64,000 nucleotides of DNA from Flavobacterium sp. HSC-61S13 (GTDB taxonomy: Bacteria > Bacteroidota > Bacteroidia > Flavobacteriales > Flavobacteriaceae), in contig NZ_JALJZV010000009.1 of the NCBI RefSeq assembly GCF_024171535.1, positions 1 through 64,000 on the forward strand, written 5' to 3'. The notes under the pieces are model-generated. The model made no database searches. It was given only the letters and a program-made list of their open reading frames with translations, and was not told the origin of the DNA. Both the position numbers and the translations under genes were made by a program. Of the stretch, positions 9,775-19,406 are shown piece after piece. The first letter of the stretch is position 1, and every line of letters starts with the position of its first letter.

Positions 9775-12700
9775 TTAATGTCGGATTTTTAGAGGCGAGT
9801 TAATATTCATTGGATTGATTGTAGCACGAGTTTTTTTAGGCCCGCCAATAACAATATTACAAAAATCAATGACAGGAGTGTTGGTAAAATCATAAACTGT
9901 AATTGTAGCTTCCTGACCTCCATCACCCATACTCCCTGCAATTTTATGTCCTACATATCCATACTTACCGAGTTTTTTATCGATAACCGGTGTAACATGC
10001 CCTCCTAATTCAATATACATTATATCGTGTACTCCTGGCGTAATTCCATTTGGAATTCTAGGCTGGGTTACATTACCTCCATTAAACCCTAATCGAACAT
10101 AAGTCGACTCATTAGAACCCCAAAAATAAGGTACTCCATCTTCATCGATAGCTCCTGCAGCTCCCGAAAATGGGTTGTGTAAAGCTCCATTAATAAACTT
10201 TATATTTTCCAAAAATCCAGTACCTGTCCCTACTCCACTTCCAGTAGGACTCTTAACGGTCTGCCAAGAGGTTCTCACTGCCCCTCCATCAACACCAATT
10301 CCCAAAACACCTCCAATATTATATCCCAAGGAATACACGCGTTTATCATCGCCTAATACATAGTAGGTCAGTGTTGAACTTTCACCAGTCATAGCGGTCA
10401 TAATCACTCGATTAACCCCATTCGGAAGCGTCATTTTAACCGGTACAGCACTGTTAGTCTCGTTCGACCCATCACCTAAAAAGATACTACTTCCCCAAGT
10501 AAACAGATCGCCATTTAAGGTAAGAGCCATAGCAGTACCCGTACCAAATAATTTTACAGACACAACCTGCCCGATTAAAACTTTGTGCCAAGCAAAATCA
10601 ATAGCAGTACTACTATCGCCATAAACCGCCGCACTTTGTTGAGCACCTGCAGCCAACACATAAACATCACCCCATTTGGTCAACAACACCAAACTTCCCA
10701 TATCGAAACCAGATGCCGTTGCACTAATCACTTTGACGTCTCGAGGATTAATCCCTACGGGCAATGGAATTGATTGAAATGCCCGCCCCGAAGTTCTCCA
10801 CGGCTGCGGCACCTGAACCTTATTTCCCCAGGTATATAATCCAGCTGTAGATAACACGAAGCAAGTAACTCTACTGTAACCACCTCCAACTGTTCCGGCT
10901 ATAATATCACCGTCATAATTAAATCCATTGCTCGGAATAACCTCTGTCGGAAACAATAAATTTCCAACACCTAATGGACTAGTATGCTCTCCAAAAATCG
11001 AAAAACCAGATTTTGTTCGGACCAAACTCATATGAAACAAGGATTGTATCAATCCATAATCATTGCTGATATCATCCATATCCAAACAATGGGAATCCTC
11101 TTCCAATGGGATTCCACCACCTGTACAAACATTTCTATGGGGTTCCAACCAATACAAGTTTCGAGGCAAGGTATAACCAACAGCTGAGATGACCTTGCCA
11201 TATTGATCTACTGTAACGGGGCTAATGCCTAATATTCCATCGCGATCTGGATCTTCAAACCCCACTTCAGTAACATCAAAACACGAATCTCCATCTGCAT
11301 TTAAGTCTTGGTGATTGGGCCTGCCGTTTCCATTAATATCATGTCCGTTACAGCCCATTTTGGGATATAAAGACGGATGATGATTAGCAACCGTGGCTGT
11401 AATCTCAAGAATATTTCTAGTTATCGTTCCTGTAAAACCCGCTATACCCCATAATCGATACGATCGATATAAGTCCTGATTTTTGGTTACAACAAAAACG
11501 GATTCATTGCTCAAACTCGGGCTAATACCTTCTGTTAAATCAATCCAATTAGTACCGTCGTTGGTGGCCTGTAAAATCACTTGTGAACCGTTTGAAAAAA
11601 AATCTGTAGTATTAAACAACATTCGTATAGAGGCATATTCTATACTCGGGGCCATAGTTGTAGTCAATCTAAAAATCTCTCTATTTGCTAGAGCGGTTGC
11701 CGCTGGAATTTGTATTCCAATATTACTTAGCGTTTCGATGCCGTCGATTAATAATTCGGCATTACCCGTTCGAATAGGCAATGAAGTAGTGACTTCTAGT
11801 AGGTGCCTTCTATCGCCAGTTTCATAAATCTTAGCATCTAATTCAAAGCAATTGGGAGATTCTATATGATCAAAAATACCGTCATTATCGTCGTCCACAT
11901 CGAAGAGATCAAAAACACCATCACCATCAAAATCATCGGTTGCAACAACCTCTCTAATTTTATAATAGCCAAGCGGATGTAAATATCCATGTCCATCTAC
12001 CACACCGAATCGATCTACAAGTACAGGAGCTACACCAACAAATCCATCACCATCTGGATCTGAAAATCCCGCTTCCAATACGTCACTCACCCCGTCACCA
12101 TCACTGTCCAAATCCAGATGATTGGCAACGCCATCACCATCCAAGTCTTCATCAGAGCAGTTTATTTTTGGATAAAGTGCCGGTAGGTAGTTTTGGGTTA
12201 TAGCCGTTATCTCCATTAAACTCCTGCTGGTTACCCCAGTCGTTCCTGATTGTCCAAGCAAGCGGTACATGCGATATACATCATGATTTTTAGTCATCAC
12301 TATGGTTACATTTACTGCTGTAGAAGGCTTTATTTCTTCAGTCAAATCAACCCAAACTATTCCATCTTGTGACCCTTGCATGACTAACCTACTGCTCGAC
12401 GTAAAGGCTCCAGCTCCATTAAAAATCAAATCTATCGATGAAAATTGTACTCCCAAAGCCAGTCGGGTTGTCAATCTAAATACCTCTTGATTTTGTAAAG
12501 CTTGAGACGACGCCCAAGTTATTCCTTGAGCTGAAGTAGCAATTCCATCAATTAAATACTCTTGTTTACCGCTAACATAATTAAGGGTTGTTGTGGCTTG
12601 CATCAGCGAATTTCTATTACCAGTTTCATAGGTCGTTTTGTCGCTTTCATAACAATTTGGGGACTCAAAATGATTATAAATACCGTCGTTATCGGCATCC

Positions 12701-13647
12701 ACATCAAATACATCATAAATACCGTCATCATCAGTGTCCTTGGCCGCATTAATAGATCCTATTTTGTAAAAATCATAGGGAACGCGATAATCATGTCCGA
12801 CAATCGCACCATCATCATCTACGAATACCATACCACTGCCGAGATGGCCGTTATTATCCGAATCAATAAAACCCGCTTCTACTACATCATAAGCACCGTC
12901 GCCATCACTGTCTAAATCTTGATGATTAGGCATACCATCACCATCTATGTCCTCTCCTGTACAGTTTGCTTTTGGATAGAACGAAGGCATGTATGCACCG
13001 ACACTAGCAGTAACTTGGAGAAATACACGGGTGGCTGATCCACGCTTCCCCCCCACTCCTAAAAGGCGATAGTATTTATATCGGCTTTGATGGTACGATA
13101 CGTCAACGGTGATGTTGGCTCCGTTACCGGGAAAGTGTTTTTCCGACAAGTCCAGCCAAGTATTCCCATCTTTAGATCCTTGCAAAACGACTCTAGCCGA
13201 TGAAGCAAAAAAAGACGAACCATTAAAAAGCAATGAGATCGAGGTAAATTCAATACCCGCACCAGCTTTTGTGGTCAATCGCACGATTTCAAGCTGATCT
13301 AAATCAATAGCAGCTGGAATACTTAACCCTGATGATGGGGTTGGCGTACCATTTATTAACCAATCTGGATTCCCATTTGAAAAAGGTAAGGTTGTAGTCG
13401 CTGTTAATAAGTCCGAGCGATCCCCGATTTCAAAACTACTTTTATCTAAATAAAAACAATTGGGGGACTCAATATGGTCATAAATACCGTCATTATCGTC
13501 ATCGACATCCAGTTCATCGCTAATCCCATCGCAATCAAAATCACCAGGGCATCCGATTTGCTGTGCAAAACTAACAGCATTAAAAATAAAAAAAACAAAA
13601 AGAAGCAAAGCGAGTTTCTTCCTAACAAAGCTAAGATAAGTCATCAT
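9775..13647 (-). CDS. Large secreted protein: three 268-residue repeats plus RCC1-like C-terminal part
   Basis: A 1290-residue protein with a signal peptide ending near VSFAQ (residue 29). Three repeat units start at residues 47, 315 and 583, exactly 268 apart by count. Each opens with a calcium-loop motif of the type DVDDDNDGIYDHIESPNCF. Each then carries a beta-sandwich-like stretch with a discoidin (F5/8C)-like signature (LQGSKDGNTWLDL ... YKYYRLLG), and closes with DxDGDGxxNHxDLDSDGDG. The remainder (about 900-1250) has RCC1-like phrases such as LFTWGSS, VYSLGYN and PYFWGSN. No type IX secretion C-terminal domain is recognisable. It follows the 203-residue secreted protein by 24 bases, so the two are probably one operon. 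Function unknown; adhesion or matrix binding is a guess. Confidence 0.8.
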   Translation of the reverse strand: MMTYLSFVRKKLALLLFVFFIFNAVSFAQQIGCPGDFDCDGISDELDVDDDNDGIYDHIESPNCFYLDKSSFEIGDRSDLLTATTTLPFSNGNPDWLINGTPTPSSGLSIPAAIDLDQLEIVRLTTKAGAGIEFTSISLLFNGSSFFASSARVVLQGSKDGNTWLDLSEKHFPGNGANITVDVSYHQSRYKYYRLLGVGGKRGSATRVFLQVTASVGAYMPSFYPKANCTGEDIDGDGMPNHQDLDSDGDGAYDVVEAGFIDSDNNGHLGSGMVFVDDDGAIVGHDYRVPYDFYKIGSINAAKDTDDDGIYDVFDVDADNDGIYNHFESPNCYESDKTTYETGNRNSLMQATTTLNYVSGKQEYLIDGIATSAQGITWASSQALQNQEVFRLTTRLALGVQFSSIDLIFNGAGAFTSSSRLVMQGSQDGIVWVDLTEEIKPSTAVNVTIVMTKNHDVYRMYRLLGQSGTTGVTSRSLMEITAITQNYLPALYPKINCSDEDLDGDGVANHLDLDSDGDGVSDVLEAGFSDPDGDGFVGVAPVLVDRFGVVDGHGYLHPLGYYKIREVVATDDFDGDGVFDLFDVDDDNDGIFDHIESPNCFELDAKIYETGDRRHLLEVTTSLPIRTGNAELLIDGIETLSNIGIQIPAATALANREIFRLTTTMAPSIEYASIRMLFNTTDFFSNGSQVILQATNDGTNWIDLTEGISPSLSNESVFVVTKNQDLYRSYRLWGIAGFTGTITRNILEITATVANHHPSLYPKMGCNGHDINGNGRPNHQDLNADGDSCFDVTEVGFEDPDRDGILGISPVTVDQYGKVISAVGYTLPRNLYWLEPHRNVCTGGGIPLEEDSHCLDMDDISNDYGLIQSLFHMSLVRTKSGFSIFGEHTSPLGVGNLLFPTEVIPSNGFNYDGDIIAGTVGGGYSRVTCFVLSTAGLYTWGNKVQVPQPWRTSGRAFQSIPLPVGINPRDVKVISATASGFDMGSLVLLTKWGDVYVLAAGAQQSAAVYGDSSTAIDFAWHKVLIGQVVSVKLFGTGTAMALTLNGDLFTWGSSIFLGDGSNETNSAVPVKMTLPNGVNRVIMTAMTGESSTLTYYVLGDDKRVYSLGYNIGGVLGIGVDGGAVRTSWQTVKSPTGSGVGTGTGFLENIKFINGALHNPFSGAAGAIDEDGVPYFWGSNESTYVRLGFNGGNVTQPRIPNGITPGVHDIMYIELGGHVTPVIDKKLGKYGYVGHKIAGSMGDGGQEATITVYDFTNTPVIDFCNIVIGGPKKTRATINPMNINSPLKIRH

Positions 13648-13671
13648 AAAATTAGATTTCTCGTAAATTGC

Positions 13672-14283
13672 TTACTTAACAACCAATACGACGTTCATAA
13701 AATCACTACTATCACTATTGGCTTGAGCATTGGGAAGCACATTATAAGTCAAAATACCCATGTTATCAATACTTACATTGGAAAACACATTAGCACTATA
13801 ATCGGTAACATAATAGTATAAATCGCTAGCATTATTAAAAAAGGGAATAGCAGCTGGTGCGCCTGGACTAGCCGATTTCGGTGAAGAAAACTGAGTTTTA
13901 TACAAATCAAAAAGATCGTAACGCCCCGATGCATTAGTGATATCAAGTGCCACGGACGGCATATAGAAAAACTTAACGACATTACCACTAATACACACCC
14001 AATCCGGCGCTGAGGGAGTTCCTATATTTTGGCTCAAACATGCTCGAACAGTATCGTATACCAACAATCCATTAGCCGGATTGGGTATCGCTGTTTCAAT
14101 GTTTGCAACTCGAGGTATGAGCACTCCGGTATTAGCACTTACCAAATCTAATACAGCGCTGGAATCTGGCACCAAGGTTCCAATACCACTATTCCCAACA
14201 GGGGTTACCTGTGCGGATAGCAGGCTAGAAAGCAACAGAAAAACACCTGTTAATGAATAAGATAAGTAGTAGTTTTTTTTCAT
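13672..14283 (-). CDS. Secreted protein of unknown function, operonic with the large repeat protein
   Basis: This 203-residue protein begins with a clear signal peptide ending SLLSAQ (residues 1-25). The mature N-terminus has GIGTLVPDSSAVLDLVSANTGVLIPRV, a phrase common in Bacteroidota secreted and tail-fibre-like proteins, where it precedes variable C-terminal domains. The rest is not recognised. It ends 24 bases before the 1290-residue secreted protein on the same strand, which suggests co-expression and a shared surface role. It was probably the first gene of the operon, since 482 bases of noncoding DNA lie upstream. Confidence 0.7.
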   Translation of the reverse strand: MKKNYYLSYSLTGVFLLLSSLLSAQVTPVGNSGIGTLVPDSSAVLDLVSANTGVLIPRVANIETAIPNPANGLLVYDTVRACLSQNIGTPSAPDWVCISGNVVKFFYMPSVALDITNASGRYDLFDLYKTQFSSPKSASPGAPAAIPFFNNASDLYYYVTDYSANVFSNVSIDNMGILTYNVLPNAQANSDSSDFMNVVLVVK

Positions 14284-14690
14284 AATAATTGAGTTTTATA
14301 TTAAATTCCTTTTTCTTTCACAGCTAACATTTCGATATCAATTAACGCCCTCACAAGGGAATCGCATTACAGCTGATTTGTTTACCCAATCTCTACACAG
14401 TCCATAGTACAGCAGTCACAACAATAAACGCCCATATCATTCCTCACCCCCCTTTTCAATTGCAACACCTGCCTGAAATAGCTCTTAAAAAACAGCAACA
14501 AATCGCATTGAAATACCGCTAAAAAAGCTTTGCCATTTAGACACTTTTTTCTCAAAAAGTCACTCCCTAATAAGCATAGTACTTCATAAAACTTACACCC
14601 TTCCTCCTCGCCTTTTATTTTAAGGCGATCTATTGCACAAAACTACTTGCACCCACTACGAGTATTCTAGCAAAATAGACCAAAAACAAA
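14284..14690. other. Noncoding stretch upstream of the secreted-protein operon
   Basis: About 400 bases without a credible gene. It must contain the promoter for the operon starting at 14283, but I could not find a good TAnnTTTG site near that start on the minus strand. No repeat or RNA gene was recognised. Confidence 0.5.
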
Positions 14691-14725
14691 AACCCCCTGA
14701 TGAAACAAATTTCACCAGGGGGTTT
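14691..14725 (-). terminator. Terminator after purF
   Basis: Long hairpin with arms AACCCCCTG and CAGGGGGTT, extended inward by TGAAA/TTTCA across one mismatch, around a four-base loop. It lies about 40 bases past the purF stop, with a T-rich run (from the AAAACAAAAA on the plus strand) following on the minus strand. Confidence 0.85.
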
Positions 14726-14765
14726 CTAAATTATAACAAACGACTAAGTCAGTCTTCTAACTTCC

Positions 14766-16664
14766 TTAATAAGCCCGCGCATCTTTACCTTCATAAAAAT
14801 TCATAAAGGCGCGATTCACGACTCTTTTTCCACCATCAGTTGGATAATTACCCGTAAAGTACCAATCTCCTAAACTATTAGGACAGGCAACATGTAAGCT
14901 ATCGACAGTTTGAAAGAGAACTTTTACTTCCGATTTGATACTTGGATCCTTGACCATCTCCGCAATTTTATCTGAAATTTCCATGTCCGTGAAGGGCGCA
15001 TAAATCTCTTTAACGTAATTGACTACATCCACATCTGCAAAATTCTCTTGTGCTTTGGATTTTTTATATACTTCTTCTACAATATGATACATATTGCGTT
15101 CTTTAAGTAATTCCATTGCGGCTTGAAAAGCGATTAACCCCTCTAATTTAGCCATGTCAATTCCATAGCAATCTGGATATCTGACCTGAGGTGCAGCAGA
15201 AACTACAACGATTTGTTTTGGATTCAAACGATCTAACATACGAATAATGCTCTTTTTTAGCGTAGTGCCTCGTACGATACTATCATCGATAATCACCAAA
15301 TTATCCGTCGGTTTAATAACGCCATAGGTCACATCATAAACGTGAGCTACCAAATCATCTCTACTGCTATCGTCTGTAATAAAGGTACGTAACTTCGCAT
15401 CTTTGATCGCGATTTTTTCAGTACGCAATTTTACAGACAATATTTCTTGTAAGCGCTCTTCCGAGAGTTGCTCTTTATGAGCAAGTATATCTGCTATCTT
15501 TCTTTGATTTAAGAAATCTTGTGCTTCTTCGACCATCCCATAGAAAGAGGTTTCTGAAGTATTTGGAATATAAGAGAACACCGAATTATCGGTATCGTTA
15601 TCAATAGCGTCTAGAACTGCAGGAAAGATTAGTTTCCCTAAGTCTTTACGTTCTTGGTAGATTTCAGCATCATTTCCTCTAGAGAAATAGATCCGTTCAA
15701 AAGAACAGGCTCTTTTTTCCAAAGGCTCTAGGACTTGTTCAAAAGACACTGTTGCATCTTTTTTAATAATCATGGCTTGTCCGGGTTCAATTTCCTTGAT
15801 TTGATCATAAGGAACATTAAAAGCGGTTTGAATTACAGGACGTTCAGAAGCTACAACAACAATTTCTTCATCTTCATAATAAAACGCTGGACGTATACCT
15901 GCTGGATCTCTGAAGACAAAAGCGTCGCCATGTCCGATTAATCCAGCCATTACAAAACCACCATCCCAATTTTTTGAAGCTCTTTTAATAATTCTACCTA
16001 CATCTAAACGCTCTCCGATGATTGGTGAGGCTTCTCTTTTAGAATAGCCCTCGTTTTTACATTCAAAGTAAAGATTTGTGACCTCATCATCTAGAAAATG
16101 CCCGATCTTCTCCATTACAGTAACGGTATCAGCCATTTCTTTAGGATGTTGTCCCAAGCGCACCAAATCTGCGAATAGATCTTTTACATTAGTGAGGTTA
16201 AAATTACCCGCGACAATTAAGTTTCTATGCATCCAATTGTTTTGACGCAAAAACGGGTGTACACTTTCGATACTATTTTTTCCAAAAGTCCCATAACGAA
16301 CATGTCCCAAGAACAATTCTCCCAAATAAGGAATATGTTGTTTCTGCAAATCAACATTATCCGCATACTCAGGATTATCTTCCAATTCTTGATTGATACG
16401 TCCGTTGATTTGAGTAAAAATATCTTGTATAGGCTGCGCTTGGTTGGAACGTACGCGGCTGATATATCGTTCGCCCGGTTCCATATCCAATTTTATACTT
16501 GCCAATCCTGCTCCATCTTGTCCGCGATTGTGCTGCTTTTCCATAAGCAAGTACATTTTCTGAATGGCATAAAATGCCGTACCGTATTTTTCTTTATAAA
16601 AAGACAAAGGCTTCTTGAGTCTTAAAAGGGCAATACCACATTCGTGTTTTAGCGCGTCGCTCAT
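14766..16664 (-). CDS. purF: Amidophosphoribosyltransferase (purine synthesis, first step)
   Basis: PurF makes 5-phosphoribosylamine from PRPP and glutamine. The product is 632 residues from the ATG at 16664. The reading frame stays open 16 codons further, but that extension overlaps the upstream terminator, and SDALKHECGIALL is the recognisable N-terminus. Cys9 after a short propeptide would be the glutaminase nucleophile; HNRGQDGAGLAS and the phosphoribosyl site VIIDDSIVRGTT are present. This longer form (over 600 residues versus about 505 in E. coli) is typical of Bacteroidota. It has its own terminator. purN lies 1.65 kb upstream on the same strand, so purine genes are loosely grouped. 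Confidence 0.94.
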   Translation of the reverse strand: MSDALKHECGIALLRLKKPLSFYKEKYGTAFYAIQKMYLLMEKQHNRGQDGAGLASIKLDMEPGERYISRVRSNQAQPIQDIFTQINGRINQELEDNPEYADNVDLQKQHIPYLGELFLGHVRYGTFGKNSIESVHPFLRQNNWMHRNLIVAGNFNLTNVKDLFADLVRLGQHPKEMADTVTVMEKIGHFLDDEVTNLYFECKNEGYSKREASPIIGERLDVGRIIKRASKNWDGGFVMAGLIGHGDAFVFRDPAGIRPAFYYEDEEIVVVASERPVIQTAFNVPYDQIKEIEPGQAMIIKKDATVSFEQVLEPLEKRACSFERIYFSRGNDAEIYQERKDLGKLIFPAVLDAIDNDTDNSVFSYIPNTSETSFYGMVEEAQDFLNQRKIADILAHKEQLSEERLQEILSVKLRTEKIAIKDAKLRTFITDDSSRDDLVAHVYDVTYGVIKPTDNLVIIDDSIVRGTTLKKSIIRMLDRLNPKQIVVVSAAPQVRYPDCYGIDMAKLEGLIAFQAAMELLKERNMYHIVEEVYKKSKAQENFADVDVVNYVKEIYAPFTDMEISDKIAEMVKDPSIKSEVKVLFQTVDSLHVACPNSLGDWYFTGNYPTDGGKRVVNRAFMNFYEGKDARAY

Positions 16665-16699
16665 ACTGTTTACTGTTGTTGTGTTGTTGTTTATAATAA

Positions 16700-16722
16700 A
16701 AAAAAGCCCCATAAAGAGGCTT
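16700..16722 (-). terminator. Terminator after the pfkB-type kinase gene
   Basis: On the minus strand AAGCC ... GGCTT arms (16718-16722 and 16704-16708) enclose a short A/T loop and are followed by eight Ts (As at 16698-16705 on the plus strand). It lies 11 bases beyond the kinase stop and just upstream of the chosen purF ATG, supporting separate transcription of purF. Confidence 0.8.
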
Positions 16723-16732
16723 CGGAAATCCG

Positions 16733-17662
16733 TTATTTAGATAATTCGATATCGAATTGTGTCAACATCTTAAATTGCTGCAATCTAGCATCCACATCTT
16801 CTCGCGTTAACCGCTCCATACGTTGTGTACCAAACTCTTCTACGCAAAATGAAGCGAGATTAGATCCGTAAATGATGGCGTTTTTTAAGTTCCCAAAAGA
16901 GATATTGCTGCTTTGTGCGATATAACCCGAAAATCCTCCTGCAAAAGTATCACCTGCACCTGTTGGATCATAAACTTCTTTTAAAGGTAAAGCCGGTGCA
17001 AAAAACACATCGGAATTATGAAATAACAAAGCTCCGTGTTCTCCTTTTTTAATCACGACATATTTCGGTCCCATTTGCTGAATAACTTCCGCAGCCTTAA
17101 CCAAAGAATACTCTCCAGATAGTTGACGGGCTTCTTCATCATTAATGGTTATGACATCAATGCGCTTCATCACTTCCTTTAATTCTTCTAATGCACAATC
17201 CATCCAGAAATTCATCGTATCCAATACGACCAACTTTGGTTTTTGCTTCATTTGATCTAAGACACTGATTTGGATATTTGGATGTAAATTCCCCAACATC
17301 ACTACATCAGCCTCTTTAAAATTTTCTGGAACTATTGGATTAAAATCCGCCAGTACGTTTAATTGAGTTTCTAAGGTATCTCTAGAATTCAAATCGTTGT
17401 GATAACGTCCGCTCCAAAAGAAAGTTTTACCTCCTTTTACCACTTCAATACCCGATATATCGATGTTTCTGTTTTTTAAAAGATCTAAGTGTTCTTGAGG
17501 AAAATCATCTCCCACTACAGAAACTATCGCAGATTGTACTTTAAAGAAAGACGCTGAAAGTCCAATATATGTGGCAGCTCCTCCTAAAATTTTATCAGTC
17601 TTTCCAAATGGGGTTTCAATGGCGTCAAAAGCGACTGTTCCCACAATCAATAATTTATTCAT
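16733..17662 (-). CDS. PfkB-family carbohydrate/nucleoside kinase
   Basis: A 309-residue cytoplasmic kinase of the ribokinase/PfkB family. The N-terminal glycine-rich signature (GGAATYIGLSASFF) and the C-terminal motif DPTGAGDTFAGG, which contains the anion hole and the catalytic aspartate, are intact. The substrate cannot be read from sequence; sugars or nucleosides are both possible. The start is the ATG at 17662 (MNKLLIVGTVAFD); the open frame upstream encodes a hydrophobic, unconserved-looking stretch. A terminator separates it from purF, and rnhA lies 177 bases upstream. Confidence 0.85.
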   Translation of the reverse strand: MNKLLIVGTVAFDAIETPFGKTDKILGGAATYIGLSASFFKVQSAIVSVVGDDFPQEHLDLLKNRNIDISGIEVVKGGKTFFWSGRYHNDLNSRDTLETQLNVLADFNPIVPENFKEADVVMLGNLHPNIQISVLDQMKQKPKLVVLDTMNFWMDCALEELKEVMKRIDVITINDEEARQLSGEYSLVKAAEVIQQMGPKYVVIKKGEHGALLFHNSDVFFAPALPLKEVYDPTGAGDTFAGGFSGYIAQSSNISFGNLKNAIIYGSNLASFCVEEFGTQRMERLTREDVDARLQQFKMLTQFDIELSK

Positions 17663-17839
17663 ATAAAGTGATAACAAATGAAGATGCAAATATAACGTAT
17701 TAGTTATAGATGACAAAAATAGTATACTTAAAAACCCCAAGGTTTTTCGTTAAAATTAACTACAGTAAAGAAAGTTGTAAATTCCGTGGTCCCTAGCCGA
17801 TGGAAATAGTGGAATAGCGTGTTTTAATAACCTTGAATA

Positions 17840-18316
17840 TCAATCGACATTTTGTTCGTAATACACATCGGGAGGTAATTGCGGTTGTTGTGCCGCGGCC
17901 ACAGCCAGCTGATCACAGCGCTCGTTCATCGGATGATTATTATGACCTTTAACCCATTTAAAGTCTACAAAATGCTCGCGATAAACCAATAGGAATCGCT
18001 TCCACAAATCCGGATTTTTTTTACCGACGAAACCCTTTTTTTCCCAACCAAAAACCCATCCTTTCACTACCGAATCCACTACATATTTTGAGTCTGACAC
18101 GACCAAAACTTTGGTCCTTGGGTTTTTTAATTTTTCCAAACCGACGATAACTGCCAAAAGTTCCATTCGATTGTTTGTCGTTTTTCGAAAACCACCTGAA
18201 AATTCTTTATACACTTTTTTGCCAGCCCATTCCAAGATTAATCCATAACCTCCAGGCCCTGGATTTCCGCGTGATGATCCGTCGGTATATAAAATAACTT
18301 GATGTAGTTCTGCCAT
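17840..18316 (-). CDS. rnhA: Ribonuclease HI
   Basis: This 158-residue enzyme cuts the RNA strand of RNA-DNA hybrids. The catalytic set is complete: Asp12 in YTDGSSRGNPGPGG, Glu52 in NNRMELLA, Asp75 in VVSDSKYVV, His125 in WVKGHNNH and Asp135 in NERCDQLA. Its ATG shares one base with the purN stop codon (TAATG), so it is translationally coupled to purN in a two-gene operon. Confidence 0.96.
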   Translation of the reverse strand: MAELHQVILYTDGSSRGNPGPGGYGLILEWAGKKVYKEFSGGFRKTTNNRMELLAVIVGLEKLKNPRTKVLVVSDSKYVVDSVVKGWVFGWEKKGFVGKKNPDLWKRFLLVYREHFVDFKWVKGHNNHPMNERCDQLAVAAAQQPQLPPDVYYEQNVD

Positions 18317-18882
18317 TATAAAGGTTTTATAAGAGATTCAATGACCTCAGGAAAATGTTTGTATTCTAATTGTTGTACTGCTTGAGCAATTTGTTCTACC
18401 GACATCGCGCTATTAATAGCTGTTGTCGCTTGAAAAATAATACTCCCTTCGTCATAATTTGCATTGACAAAATGAATAGTTATGCCAGTTTCGGACTCTT
18501 TATTGTCCAAAACCGCCTGGTGTACGAATTTCCCATACATCCCCTTACCACCGTATTTTGGCAATAGCGCGGGATGAATATTGATGATTTTATTTTCAAA
18601 GACATCGACTAAAACCTCCGGAAACTTCCATAAAAAACCAGCTAAAACGACCAAATCCGGTTTAAAATCCTGCATGTTTTTTTGCACGGTACCATCATTT
18701 AACATAATTCGATTAAAAATTACAACAGGAACTTGATTTTTTGTCGCTTTTTCTATTACCTTAGCTTCTGGGTTATTTACAAAAACTAAAAAAGCGATAT
18801 TTTCGGTCTTGTTTTTGAAATAGGTGATGATATTTTCAACATTAGTGCCTGATCCGGAAGCGAATAAAATTATTTTTTTCAT
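18316..18882 (-). CDS. purN: Phosphoribosylglycinamide formyltransferase
   Basis: PurN transfers the formyl group from 10-formyltetrahydrofolate to GAR, the third step of purine synthesis. The 188-residue protein has the family's opening FASGSGTN (phosphate-binding loop), the catalytic region INIHPALLPKYGGKGMYG (Asn and His), and ETGITIHFVNANYDEG with the conserved aspartate. Length matches the family. It is the first gene of the purN-rnhA operon and is divergent from acpP. Confidence 0.95.
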   Translation of the reverse strand: MKKIILFASGSGTNVENIITYFKNKTENIAFLVFVNNPEAKVIEKATKNQVPVVIFNRIMLNDGTVQKNMQDFKPDLVVLAGFLWKFPEVLVDVFENKIINIHPALLPKYGGKGMYGKFVHQAVLDNKESETGITIHFVNANYDEGSIIFQATTAINSAMSVEQIAQAVQQLEYKHFPEVIESLIKPL

Positions 18883-19038
18883 CTATTTTTAGTGAGAGTA
18901 AGTTAGAAACGAGCAAATTGAATGCAAAAAAAAGAATAATAACTGACAATAAACAGAAAAATAGACAGAAGTATTAATTATTTTTATAATTTCGCACCGA
19001 CAATTAACATGTAAAAACTGGTATTAAATAAAGTTTTT

Positions 19039-19046
19039 TATTTTTG
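19039..19046 (+). promoter_or_regulatory. -7 element of acpP promoter
   Basis: TATTTTTG matches the Bacteroidota -7 motif TAnnTTTG exactly and lies 31 bases before the acpP ATG. A clear -33 TTTG was not found at the usual distance. Confidence 0.6.
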
Positions 19047-19077
19047 CCATCGAAATTAAATTTAAAATTAAAAGATT

Positions 19078-19314
19078 ATGTCAGACATTGCATCAAGAGT
19101 AAAAGCGATTATCGTTGACAAATTAGGCGTTGACGAGAACGAAGTTGTAGCAGAAGCAAGCTTCACAAATGATTTAGGAGCTGATTCACTAGACACTGTT
19201 GAGCTTATCATGGAATTCGAAAAAGAATTTGATATTCAGATTCCAGATGACCAAGCTGAAAACATCGCTACAGTAGGTCAAGCTATCTCTTACATTGAAG
19301 AAGCTAAAAAATAA
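19078..19314 (+). CDS. acpP: Acyl carrier protein
   Basis: A 78-residue acidic carrier for fatty-acid synthesis. The phosphopantetheine attachment serine is Ser37 in the [12 protein letters not shown] motif, followed by the acidic recognition helix [14 protein letters not shown]. Size and sequence match canonical bacterial AcpP. It has its own promoter and a strong terminator, and it precedes fabF, as in many bacteria, with 207 bases between them. Confidence 0.97.
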   Translation: MSDIASRVKAIIVDKLGVDENEVVAEASFTNDLGADSLDTVELIMEFEKEFDIQIPDDQAENIATVGQAISYIEEAKK

Positions 19315-19322
19315 TAACTTCA

Positions 19323-19365
19323 ACTCACGTGTTTTATAAAAACACGTGAGTGTTATTATTTTTTA
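19323..19365 (+). terminator. Strong terminator after acpP
   Basis: Perfect 13-base stem (ACTCACGTGTTTT at 19323-19335 and AAAACACGTGAGT at 19339-19351) with a three-base loop, then GTTATTATTTTTT. It begins 9 bases past the acpP stop and should uncouple acpP from fabF. Confidence 0.9.
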
Positions 19366-19406
19366 AAAGTAGACTAGACAGGTTTTTTAAAAAACGGAAA
19401 AAGGAC

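Noticed and set aside
9775..10000. Type IX secretion C-terminal domain in the 1290-residue protein
   Set aside because: The C-terminus (ending PLKIRH) has no recognisable sorting-domain motifs, and no following frame restores one.
16665..16712. Longer N-terminus of PurF
   Set aside because: The extension overlaps the terminator of the upstream kinase gene and has no match to known PurF proteins; the ATG at 16664 gives the standard form with its catalytic cysteine in place.
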